Positions 13,608 through 20,812 of a stretch of 29,722 bases of DNA are shown one piece after another; positions within the stretch are counted from its first letter, which is position 1; the number at the start of each line of letters is the position of its first letter. The notes beneath the pieces were generated by a model. The model searched no databases, had not been told where the DNA came from, and saw only the letters and a list, made by a program, of their open reading frames with translations. Both the position numbers and the translations under genes were made by a program. The DNA is taken from positions 1 to 29,722 of the forward strand of contig JAITXH010000022.1 of assembly GCA_031284845.1 (NCBI GenBank), given 5' to 3'. This stretch comes from Puniceicoccales bacterium (GTDB lineage Bacteria; Verrucomicrobiota; Verrucomicrobiia; Opitutales; UBA953).

Positions 13608-14105
13608 TCAGTTAAAGTGTATGGTTTTGATTTTGGCGCTATCGCCAGCTTTGATGGTGGCACTGGGGGCCACTTCGAGAATGAGGGCGGCAGCATAGTC
13701 AACGGTCGCATCAGCGACGACGAGGGCGGCGACGGGGCGGCCAGGTTCCTGCTCTATGTGGAGGACCATGCCGGGGCTGATGCCCTGACGGTAACCACCT
13801 TCGAGAAGAACGATGTCCGTAGTGTCTCCTGTGACGACTTTGCTGACGCGGGCGCGAAAAGTTGTGTCCCGGCTGCTCTGGATGACGAGAAGCCCTGCCG
13901 CGCCTTTGTTCATCTTGACCGCTTCTCCATTGGAGGCGTCTTCGGGTTGCAGGAATGCGGGACGTTGGTATGCACCTGCCGCGGGCGCTGCGTTGTTTAC
14001 CGTGGAACCGGGAATCGAGACATCGGCGGCGCACACGCTGACACCATTCGCCATGAAGAGGGCGGCGGCAGCGGCGAGGACGTTAATGTGTGATCGAGGT
14101 TTCAC
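13608..14105 (-). CDS. Small exported protein embedded in the ribosomal operon; family unknown
   Basis: 165 residues from GTG 14105; no known family recognised. Seen: a clear signal peptide (KPRSHINVLAAAAALFMANGVSVCAA, about residues 2-27), then a Pro/Ala/Asn spacer, then a beta-rich domain with VIQSSRDTTFRARVSKVV, IVLLEGGYRQGISPGMVLHIEQ, AALVVADATVDYAAALILE and IKAGDSAKIKTIHF, which suggests a small barrel. It lies 13 bases after rpsS and 11 bases before rplV, so it is transcribed with ribosomal genes. Upstream codons in frame to 14174 would overlap rpsS and precede the signal peptide with a basic Pro-rich run, so GTG 14105 is preferred. Its role cannot be inferred from the operon. Confidence 0.85.
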   Translation of the reverse strand: MKPRSHINVLAAAAALFMANGVSVCAADVSIPGSTVNNAAPAAGAYQRPAFLQPEDASNGEAVKMNKGAAGLLVIQSSRDTTFRARVSKVVTGDTTDIVLLEGGYRQGISPGMVLHIEQEPGRPVAALVVADATVDYAAALILEVAPSATIKAGDSAKIKTIHFN

Positions 14106-14118
14106 GGTGAGCGAGTGC

Positions 14119-14394
14119 TTAGGCGGACTTCTTAGTGGGTGCGGTGTGGGCCTTGAATGTGCGCGTGGGCGCAAATTCGCCGAGTTTGTGCCCGACCATG
14201 TTTTCGGTCACATAGACAGGGATGAACACCTTGCCATTGTGAACGTTAAGATTAAGTCCGACAAAATCAGGGGTGATGGTGGACCGTCGCGACCATGTTT
14301 GAATGGGCTTGCGCGAACCTGCTTTTTGCGTGGCGGAGACCCGGTCTTTAAGGGCGGGATCCACGTAGTAACCTTTTTTAATTGAGCGTGCCAT
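14119..14394 (-). CDS. rpsS: 30S ribosomal protein S19
   Basis: 91 residues, the usual length. S19 binds the 16S 3' domain and contacts A-site tRNA. Seen: MARSIKKGYYVDPALKDRV, IQTWSRRSTITPDFVGLNLNVHNGKVFIPVYVTENMVGHKLGEFAPTRTFKAH. It begins three bases after the rplB stop. In the standard order rplV would follow directly; here a gene for an exported protein intervenes. Confidence 0.98.
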   Translation of the reverse strand: MARSIKKGYYVDPALKDRVSATQKAGSRKPIQTWSRRSTITPDFVGLNLNVHNGKVFIPVYVTENMVGHKLGEFAPTRTFKAHTAPTKKSA

Positions 14395-14397
14395 GTG

Positions 14398-15258
14398 TTA
14401 TTTGCCTTTTTTAACTTTTTTGCCGTTGCGGCGGACAATTATCATTGCGTTGGTGGTCTTGGCCTTGGCTCGTGTGGGGAAGCCTTTGGCGAGCTGACCC
14501 CAAGGCGACTTGAGGTGCTGACGGCCACCACCGCCTTTGGATTTGCCCTGCCCGCCCCCGTTGGGATGGTCCACAGGGTTCATCACCATGCCGCGCACGC
14601 GCGGACGTTTACCGAGCCAGCGATTGCGACCAGCCTTGCCGATGGAGCGATTCTGGTGTTCTCCGTTGCCGACGATGCCAATGGTGGCACGGCATTCAGC
14701 ATGGAGATAACGTTGCTCGCCGGAGGGCATTTTTAGAATGGCCTTATCGCCTTCGATGCCGAGAAGCTGAGCGAAAACACCTGCGCCACGGGCGATGCGG
14801 GCACCTTGTCCCGGCTTCAATTCGATGGCGTGAACAAAGGTGGCGGGAGGGATGTTGCGCAATTTGAGCGAGAGACCGGGGGTGAACTCGGTAAGTGCTT
14901 TGGCTGTGCTAAAGAGGGTGTCGCCGACTTTAAGTCCGTTGGGGGCGAGGATGTAACTTATTTCGCCATCAGTGTATTTCAAAAGGGCGATGTTGGCCGA
15001 GCGGTTGGGATCATATTCGATGGCCTGTATGGTCGCGACGATGTCCAATTTATCACGCCGAAAATCTATTTGGCGATACAGGCGCTTATGCCCGCCGCCA
15101 CGCCGCCGCGAGGTGATACGTCCGTAACAATTACGACCTTTTTTATGGTGGATGGACTCGGTCAACGCTTTTTCAGGGCGTTTGTCGGCGAGTTCCTGTT
15201 TGTTGCGGACGAGAAAACGCTGTCCGGGTGTTATTGGTCTGCTGGAAATAATAGCCAT
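14398..15258 (-). CDS. rplB: 50S ribosomal protein L2
   Basis: 286 residues. L2 is required for peptidyl transferase activity and subunit joining. Seen: the N-terminal RPITPGQRFLVRNK, KKGRNCYGRITSRRRGGGHKRLYRQIDFRRDK, IEYDPNRSANIALLKYTDGEISYILAP, and the C-terminal RGMVMNPVDHPNGGGQGKS with the conserved histidine of the VDHP loop, then SPWGQLAKGFPTRAKAKTTNAMIIVRRNGK. The upstream spacer contains CACATCCACACACACC and GACACACCACATC with no Shine-Dalgarno. Confidence 0.98.
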   Translation of the reverse strand: MAIISSRPITPGQRFLVRNKQELADKRPEKALTESIHHKKGRNCYGRITSRRRGGGHKRLYRQIDFRRDKLDIVATIQAIEYDPNRSANIALLKYTDGEISYILAPNGLKVGDTLFSTAKALTEFTPGLSLKLRNIPPATFVHAIELKPGQGARIARGAGVFAQLLGIEGDKAILKMPSGEQRYLHAECRATIGIVGNGEHQNRSIGKAGRNRWLGKRPRVRGMVMNPVDHPNGGGQGKSKGGGGRQHLKSPWGQLAKGFPTRAKAKTTNAMIIVRRNGKKVKKGK

Positions 15259-15305
15259 GATGTGGTGTGTCTCCGTGATGGTGTGTGTGGATGTGGTCCG
15301 GCGTA

Positions 15306-15599
15306 TTAGACGAACTCGATTTTGCCACCCTGCTCGAGGGTGACGATGGCTTTCTTCACGTCGGGGGCTTTGACGAGCTGACCGCGTTGCTGGCGGCTGG
15401 CCTTCACTTTGCCTTTGACGTTGAGAACGTTCACCTTGCTCACCTTGACTTTATACTGTGCTTCAATGGCCTTGGCCACATCTGCACGGTCGGCGTCCCG
15501 GGTAACTTCGAAGGTGTATTTGTTTTGGGCCTGATTGCGCTCACCGGAACTTTTTTCGGTGATAAGGGGCCTCTTGATGACGCTGTAAGCGGATTTCAT
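15306..15599 (-). CDS. rplW: 50S ribosomal protein L23
   Basis: 97 residues, the usual length. L23 sits at the tunnel exit and is the docking site for trigger factor and SRP. Seen: SVIKRPLITEKSS, NKYTFEVTRDADRADVAKAIEAQYKVKVSKVNVLNVKGK, and QQRGQLVKAPDVKKAIVTLEQGGKIEFV. Gene order rplD-rplW-rplB is standard. Confidence 0.97.
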   Translation of the reverse strand: MKSAYSVIKRPLITEKSSGERNQAQNKYTFEVTRDADRADVAKAIEAQYKVKVSKVNVLNVKGKVKASRQQRGQLVKAPDVKKAIVTLEQGGKIEFV

Positions 15600-15649
15600 G
15601 GTCTCTGTGCTTCTCTCGTTTTGTGGTGTATGGTGTCGCCTGCGATGGT

Positions 15650-16276
15650 TCAGGCGTTGGCGCGTTCAAGGACTTTTTGGAGACCTTGCTCGCTGATGAG
15701 CACCTGCTGGTAGCGCACGAGGTCGAGCGCGTTAAGCGTGCCGGCGTCGGTGATGCTGACGCGTGCGATGTTGCGGGCGGCGAGAGCGCTGTTCTCGGCC
15801 CATGCTGCGTCAACGACGAGCACTTTTCCGCTTGGGCTGATACGCTCAAGGACGCTGTTGAAGAGTTTGGTCTTGGGCTGGGCGACTTCGAAGCGTTCAA
15901 TGACGCTCAGTCCGCCATCTGTGGCGATATCCACGAGTGCGCGTTGGAGCGCGAGCTTGCGGGCGCTGGCGGTGATCCCTTTAGACCAGTCGCGGGGATG
16001 GGGGCCGAAGACGACGCCGCCTTTGTAAAGTTGCGGGGCGCGTTTGTCGCCGTGACGGGCACCTCCAGAACCTTTCTGCCGGACGATTTTTTTGCCGGAA
16101 CCGGCGACCTCGCCATAGTCCTTGGTCTTCGAAGTGCCTTGGCGTTTATTAGCCTGGTAGGCGATGACTGTTTGCTTGAGGAGGGCTGCGCCTTTGTCAC
16201 CTTCCAGACTGGGGAATGTGGCAAATTCTTTTTCGGCGAAACTGGATCCGTCAGCGGTGTAAACTTTTAGCTTCAT
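15650..16276 (-). CDS. rplD: 50S ribosomal protein L4
   Basis: 208 residues. L4 reaches into the exit tunnel and in enteric bacteria represses its own operon through the S10 leader. Seen: the tunnel loop with RQGTSKTKDYGEVAGSGKKIVRQKGSGGARHGDKRAPQLYKGGVVFGPHPRDWS and the helix ARKLALQRALVDIA. The extended loop is intact. The upstream leader ends with CCTTCACACACATG. Confidence 0.97.
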   Translation of the reverse strand: MKLKVYTADGSSFAEKEFATFPSLEGDKGAALLKQTVIAYQANKRQGTSKTKDYGEVAGSGKKIVRQKGSGGARHGDKRAPQLYKGGVVFGPHPRDWSKGITASARKLALQRALVDIATDGGLSVIERFEVAQPKTKLFNSVLERISPSGKVLVVDAAWAENSALAARNIARVSITDAGTLNALDLVRYQQVLISEQGLQKVLERANA

Positions 16277-16300
16277 GTGTGTGAAGGTCTCGATTTCTGG

Positions 16301-16933
16301 TTACTTGGCCTTCTTGGCGTGGCGGACGATAACGAGATCGCCGTTGGCACCGGGGAAGCTGCCTTTGATGAGAATGAGGTTTTGGGCCTCATCTATTTTC
16401 ACTACTTTTAAATTCTGCACAGTGCGCCGAACTTGGCCCATGTGACCCGGCATTTTTTTGCCCTTGAAGACGTGTCCGGGTGTCTGGCGCATACCAATGG
16501 AACCTATGCGGCGGTGTGTCATGTGGCCGTGGGAGTCCGGCTGGCCATCCATATTGTAGCGCTTGACGACGCCTTGGAATCCGCGGCCTTTGGTGACGCC
16601 GATCACATCTACGATCTGGCCGCTAGCGAAGCGGGCGACGGTGAGCACATCGCCGACTTTAAACTCGGGAGCGCTTTCAAAGCGAATCTCACCGAGGTGG
16701 CTGTGGGGGGCGACGCCGGCTTTTTTGAGGTGGCCGACTTCCGCCTTGCTCAGGCGTTGTTCTTTTTGGGGTCCGAAGGCGATTTGGACCGCATTGTAAC
16801 CATCGGAGACGACGGTTTTGACTTGGGTGACCGGACAGGGACCTGCCTGCACGACCGTGACGGGAACAACATTGTTGTTCTCGTCATAAATCTGGGTCAT
16901 CCCGATTTTTTTACCTATCAGTTGGAGCTTCAT
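16301..16933 (-). CDS. rplC: 50S ribosomal protein L3
   Basis: 210 residues. L3 initiates 50S assembly near the peptidyl transferase centre. Seen: LIGKKIGMTQIYDENN, VVPVTVVQAGPCPVTQVKT, VIGVTKGRGFQGVVKRYNMDGQPDSHGHMTHRRIGSIGMRQTPGHVFKGKKMPGHMGQVRRTVQNLKVV. The glutamine before TPG, which is methylated in E. coli, is present. A 131-base gap separates it from rpsJ, the longest in the operon. Confidence 0.98.
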   Translation of the reverse strand: MKLQLIGKKIGMTQIYDENNNVVPVTVVQAGPCPVTQVKTVVSDGYNAVQIAFGPQKEQRLSKAEVGHLKKAGVAPHSHLGEIRFESAPEFKVGDVLTVARFASGQIVDVIGVTKGRGFQGVVKRYNMDGQPDSHGHMTHRRIGSIGMRQTPGHVFKGKKMPGHMGQVRRTVQNLKVVKIDEAQNLILIKGSFPGANGDLVIVRHAKKAK

Positions 16934-17064
16934 TGGCTAAGAGGCAGGTGGATTGCTTTCCTTTTGCACAAGCCTGCGTTGGTGGGTGGCGTTTTGATAA
17001 AATACGTCACCCGGCGCGTGGCCTGACCTGCGTGTGTGTTAGTTGTGGATACGAAAGTGTTTTT

Positions 17065-17373
17065 TTAGGCGTTGATGCTGATGTCCACCCCGGACGGGAG
17101 GTTCAGCTTGCGAAGTTCATCAACTGTCGCAGCGGTTGGCTCGACGATGTCGATGAGACGTTTGTGTGTGCGCAGTTCGAATGCGTCCATGGACTTTTTG
17201 TCCGCGTGTGGGGAACGGTTCACTGTGAAGCGTTCGATATTGGTGGGCAGAGGCACAGGGCCGGACACCTGAGCGCCGGAGCGCTTGGCGGTCTCCACGA
17301 TTTCTACGGCAGACTGGTCGAGGATACGATAGTCAAATCCTTTGAGTCTGATGCGAATGGTTGGACGATTCAT
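17065..17373 (-). CDS. rpsJ: 30S ribosomal protein S10
   Basis: 102 residues, the usual length. S10 forms part of the 30S head and, as NusE, also takes part in antitermination and transcription-translation coupling. Seen: IRIRLKGFDYRILDQSAVEIVETAKRSGAQVSGPVPLPTNIERFTVNRSPHADKKSMDAFELRTHKRLIDI and the C-terminal LRKLNLPSGVDISINA. It is the first gene of this operon. No tuf, fus, rpsG or rpsL gene lies upstream; an opgG gene does, on the same strand. Confidence 0.98.
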   Translation of the reverse strand: MNRPTIRIRLKGFDYRILDQSAVEIVETAKRSGAQVSGPVPLPTNIERFTVNRSPHADKKSMDAFELRTHKRLIDIVEPTAATVDELRKLNLPSGVDISINA

Positions 17374-17894
17374 GACGCTAAAAAAATGAGAAAGAACTTT
17401 TTGGGAAAAGCGAGTTGTGGTCAGGCCTACTCAGCTACCGGAGACGGTATGCGACATACCCGGACACTGTTCCGCGGAACAATTCCGTGGCTGTCGGCGC
17501 AGGGCGCGTGTGAGTTGGCGTGTGTGAAGCATGATTGCTGTGTGGTGTTGAAAAGAAAGAGCGGCGGAAAGAAAGGATTATTTTTTTTAGCGCAAGAGAA
17601 TTTTTTCTAATTTTTACATTTTTTTTAAAAGACTGTGCAAGCCTTGCGGGGAAATCGCCCTATCGTCTAGCTCGTCCGCTCAGAAGATAGCGGAATCAAA
17701 GTGATTAACATTTTAAAAATCAAGATATTTATAAAAATTCAAAGGCGAAGAATGGAGGACAAATCCTAAAGGGAAGCCTGTGTTGGAGCTCTGGCAGCAC
17801 ACCGTGTGAGCTATGTTTTATCTTCTGTCTTTTATTCCCTCATCACGTCTGATACCCCGATACTTCCTGGCGCGAAGCGGTTTTCCGTCGCCGA
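17374..17894 (-). other. Leader and promoter region of the S10 operon
   Basis: About 520 bases between opgG and rpsJ, no gene supported. On the - strand it holds a possible promoter (17613-17640), then a leader of about 230 bases. The leader contains a perfect 14-base palindrome TGTTCCGCGGAACA (17468-17481) and a GGTATG/CATACC hairpin (17447-17461). Farther upstream lies an AGCTC/GAGCT hairpin (17787-17812) that could be a remnant of opgG termination, without a T-run. The region 17700-17760 is AT-rich. Confidence 0.55.
17613..17640 (-). promoter_or_regulatory. Possible sigma-70 promoter of the S10 operon
   Basis: On the - strand, TTGCAC (17640-17635) is followed after 16 bases by TGTAAA (17618-17613), or after 18 bases by TAAAAA. 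The spacer is very A/T-rich. It lies about 240 bases upstream of rpsJ. The -10 match is imperfect, so the exact element is uncertain. Confidence 0.4.
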
Positions 17895-19448
17895 TTATTC
17901 GCTAACGTAATCCCAATTTTCCGACACTTCGCGGCCGTCGCGCAGCAGGACAGCCTTTGCGTTGTAAATGGCAGCGGGATACTCCGGCTCAATTTCCAGC
18001 GACAGTCTCCAGCCCTGTGTTTCAGTGTTAAAGACGAGGCGCTGCCCTTCCAGTCTGGCGGGGCCGCTCAAGAAAACATTCACTTGGGGCGGCACCTTGG
18101 CATCTGGCGTTTCACCGGGGATAGAGGAAAAATCCACAAGATATTTGAGCACACGCGGCATATCCGCTTTGCGCCCGGCATGTGTGCTGGTGACGCGTGC
18201 GAGCGTGTCTGAGAAATTGCCCTCCATCGCCCATGTTATGCGGTAACGCAGGTGTAAGCTTCCGCCCGGCGCAGGAACCACGGCGGGTTGCCAATAGCAG
18301 GCGACGTTCTCCCAGTTCTCCTGGCTAGTGGGTTGCTCGGTGAGGTAAAGTTTACCCTCCGGCCAATTGCCCAGAGGCTCCACCCACACGCCGGGGCAAC
18401 GGTGGTATGGATTGTCCAGATCCTGATAGTTGTCGAAGGCCGTGTCTCGCTGGCGCAAACCGAATCCAGACAGCGCCCCCGTAGAACAGGCGCTACGGTG
18501 CGGAGTCATTCTGCGGGCGAGTGGACGCCACCGCACGCGCCCGTCCGCATCGCGCACCAGCAGCCCATCGGCGTTATGCACTTCGGGGCGGAAATCCTGC
18601 GGCTTGTCGAGCGAGTTTTCACCATACCAGAACATGGCGGAAAGCGGGGCCAGCCCCAGACTATCCACCTTCTCGCGCACGAATAACACAGTCTGCACTC
18701 CGACTACAGTGCGCTGCCCCGGGATGATCTCGAAACGGCAGGCACCAGATACAAACGGGCTGTCCATTAGCGCAAACACCACGGCACCGGACATGCCTGC
18801 AGAACCGCGCTCGATCCAATATTTTTTGAAATACGGGAAATCCTCTGTCCGCCCGGGGACAGCGGCATTGACGGCCACTCCGCGTGCGCGCATCCCCCAC
18901 GCCGCTCTCACGCCCGTCGGGAGGCAGCGAAACTGTGTGCCCCCGGCAAACATAGCAAAATCGCCCCCTGCCCCGCTCAGAAAAAACCCGGCATGTCCGC
19001 CGGGATGCTCAGCGGCATGCGAAGCCTCCGCGCCAAAAGTGAAACGGCCTCGATCGTAGCGCACCTCCTGCACGACACCGCCCTCGACGGTGAACAGGCG
19101 CACGATGCGGTTGTAAAGCGGCCCGGGGTGCAACAAGCGCAAGCGCCATGGCGAATCCGTGCCCAGCCAAATGCTCTTCTCCGGACGAAACTGGATTTGT
19201 TTTTCCACCTCATTGGACAACTCTAGATAAAAACGCGGCACGCGCTCCATGTCCTGAAAATACGGCGAGGCAGCGAGCGCCTTGGCCTCGCTCACTACCG
19301 TCTCAAAGGAAAAACGCTCCGGTGCAGGCTTGCCTGTCGAAGGAGCGGCATCGGCATAAAAGGCTCCGGCGACCAGAGCGAAGAAGGCGCAGGAAGCCCG
19401 ACAGAAGCACTGCTGTCGCCGTAGTAACAAAGCACGCTTCCGGGACAC
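17895..19448 (-). CDS. opgG: Glucan biosynthesis protein, OpgG/OpgD (MdoG) family
   Basis: 517 residues from GTG 19448. The family acts in the periplasm on osmoregulated beta-1,2-glucans; E. coli OpgD is a beta-1,2-glucanase. Seen: a signal peptide with a basic start (MSRKRALLLRRQQ, cleavage after YADA), PERFSFETVVSEAKALAASPY, the family core MFWYGENS, DFRPEVHNADGL, WRPLARR, LSGFGLRQRDTAFDNYQDLDNPYHRCPGVWVEPLGNWPEGKLYLTEQPT and ENVACYWQP, and the Ig-like C-terminal domain. The Asp-rich active-site segment after GFGL is intact. It starts 18 bases downstream of galK, so both may be co-transcribed. The usual partner, the OpgH glucosyltransferase, is not in the window. Confidence 0.93.
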   Translation of the reverse strand: MSRKRALLLRRQQCFCRASCAFFALVAGAFYADAAPSTGKPAPERFSFETVVSEAKALAASPYFQDMERVPRFYLELSNEVEKQIQFRPEKSIWLGTDSPWRLRLLHPGPLYNRIVRLFTVEGGVVQEVRYDRGRFTFGAEASHAAEHPGGHAGFFLSGAGGDFAMFAGGTQFRCLPTGVRAAWGMRARGVAVNAAVPGRTEDFPYFKKYWIERGSAGMSGAVVFALMDSPFVSGACRFEIIPGQRTVVGVQTVLFVREKVDSLGLAPLSAMFWYGENSLDKPQDFRPEVHNADGLLVRDADGRVRWRPLARRMTPHRSACSTGALSGFGLRQRDTAFDNYQDLDNPYHRCPGVWVEPLGNWPEGKLYLTEQPTSQENWENVACYWQPAVVPAPGGSLHLRYRITWAMEGNFSDTLARVTSTHAGRKADMPRVLKYLVDFSSIPGETPDAKVPPQVNVFLSGPARLEGQRLVFNTETQGWRLSLEIEPEYPAAIYNAKAVLLRDGREVSENWDYVSE

Positions 19449-19466
19449 TTGAACGCCTCCTGCAAG

Positions 19467-20621
19467 TTAATTTTTCAGCAATGCCGCGCCATCACCCGTC
19501 CGGGTGTGGAAGATGGCGGGAGGTTTGCCGAATTTTGCCGCATAAGCTGCCGCCAGACGGTCTGCGGCGGCAGCGGTGAATGTGCCATCGGTGAGCGCCA
19601 TCACAGCGCCGCCAAAACCACCCCCGCTCAAACGCGCTCCGAACACGCCCGGCAATGCCGTGACCAGCCCGACGAGGAAGTCCAACTCCTCGCAACTGTT
19701 CTCAAAAAGCGTGCGTGAACTCTCGTGAGAAGCGGTCAAGTTTTTGCCGACGCGGGCGGTATCCCCAGCAACAAGCGCCTCAAGAGTGTCCAACACGCGG
19801 GCGGTCTCGCGCACGACGTGCAGTGCGCGTTTGTGGCGGACGGGGCCAAGCGCATCGGCGGCGGCCTCCACCTCTGCTTCGGTGGCTACGGACAGATTGG
19901 CGAGCGCAGGATTGGCGCTTTTGAGGATGGCGGCGGACTCCATACACTCCTTGTTTCGCGTGGCGTAAAAAGAATCAATGAGGGCATGCTTTTTCTGGGT
20001 GTTGAAAACCCAGAAGTGTGTGCCGACCGGCATGGGGCGCGTGGAAAATTCGTTTTTGGTGCAATCAATCAACACCAGCGCACCGGCCTTGCCAAACGAG
20101 CTGCACCCCTGGTCAAGTATCCCGCAGGGCATCCCGACAAAGGTGTTTTCCGCTGCGCGCCCGAGGATGGCTATACTCTTGCGATCCACGGGAAATCCGT
20201 AGAGAGCGGATAACGCATAGCCCGATGCCAACTCGATAGCGGCGCTGCTGGATAACCCGGCACCGATGGGCAGGTCATTGGCCACGGCGAGATTGAAGCC
20301 GTGCGTGGCGCGCAACCCGGCGTCACGCATCACGCTAAACATCCCCAACGGGTAGTTCCCCCATGAGGCTGCGCCCTTGAGCGGGACAATGCCATCCAGA
20401 GTCGCTTCCACGCGCTCGGACTGCGCCTCGCTGACGAGCACGACGCGGTTGTCGTCTCGGGGCGAGATCGCCACGGTGACATAGCGGTCAATAGCCGAAC
20501 CGAGCACCGGCCCGCCATTGTAATCAAGGTGGTTGCCGATAAACTCAAGGCGTCCCGGCGCAATGGCCGAAAACGTCGGGGCTGTGTTGAATTGGGAGAG
20601 AAAGTAGCTTTGGACAGACAT
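19467..20621 (-). CDS. galK: Galactokinase (GHMP kinase)
   Basis: 384 residues. GalK phosphorylates alpha-D-galactose at C1 with ATP in the Leloir pathway. Seen: the GalK signature region SAIAPGRLEFIGNHLDYNGG (19-37), the GHMP ATP-binding motif LPIGAGLSSSAAIELA (117-132), MPCGILDQGCSSFGK with the catalytic aspartate (D170), and the C-terminal GARLSGGGFGGAVMAL. The usual GEHTDY reads GNHLDY, so the glutamate that contacts the sugar in typical GalK is asparagine; similar GNHxD variants occur in other bacterial galactokinases. Start at ATG 20621. It is followed by opgG. Confidence 0.9.
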   Translation of the reverse strand: MSVQSYFLSQFNTAPTFSAIAPGRLEFIGNHLDYNGGPVLGSAIDRYVTVAISPRDDNRVVLVSEAQSERVEATLDGIVPLKGAASWGNYPLGMFSVMRDAGLRATHGFNLAVANDLPIGAGLSSSAAIELASGYALSALYGFPVDRKSIAILGRAAENTFVGMPCGILDQGCSSFGKAGALVLIDCTKNEFSTRPMPVGTHFWVFNTQKKHALIDSFYATRNKECMESAAILKSANPALANLSVATEAEVEAAADALGPVRHKRALHVVRETARVLDTLEALVAGDTARVGKNLTASHESSRTLFENSCEELDFLVGLVTALPGVFGARLSGGGFGGAVMALTDGTFTAAAADRLAAAYAAKFGKPPAIFHTRTGDGAALLKN

Positions 20622-20812
20622 AATGCGTGGGGCAGCATGGCAGGCAGACGCAATCTGTGAAGTGTATTTTTCGAGCCTTACCGATATTTTGCGGAGAGCT
20701 GTGGCGCTCCATGAGATTTGCTATTCTTTAATGGTTATCGGAGATCGCGAGGCGCGTATTCCAAGGCGCCCCTCAACCCCCAATGGTTTTTACCCGGGCA
20801 AAACACCTCTCC
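20622..20812 (-). other. Spacer between the activase and galK
   Basis: About 190 bases on the - strand between the stop of the activase gene and the galK start. It contains a GGCGC/GCGCC hairpin and an AT-rich stretch (TTAAAGAATAGCAAA) that may hold the galK promoter. No operator or clear terminator T-run was identified. Confidence 0.35.

Noticed and set aside
12700..13698. 332-codon reading frame on the + strand opposite rpsC, rplV and part of the inserted gene
   Set aside because: Antisense of confirmed ribosomal protein genes.
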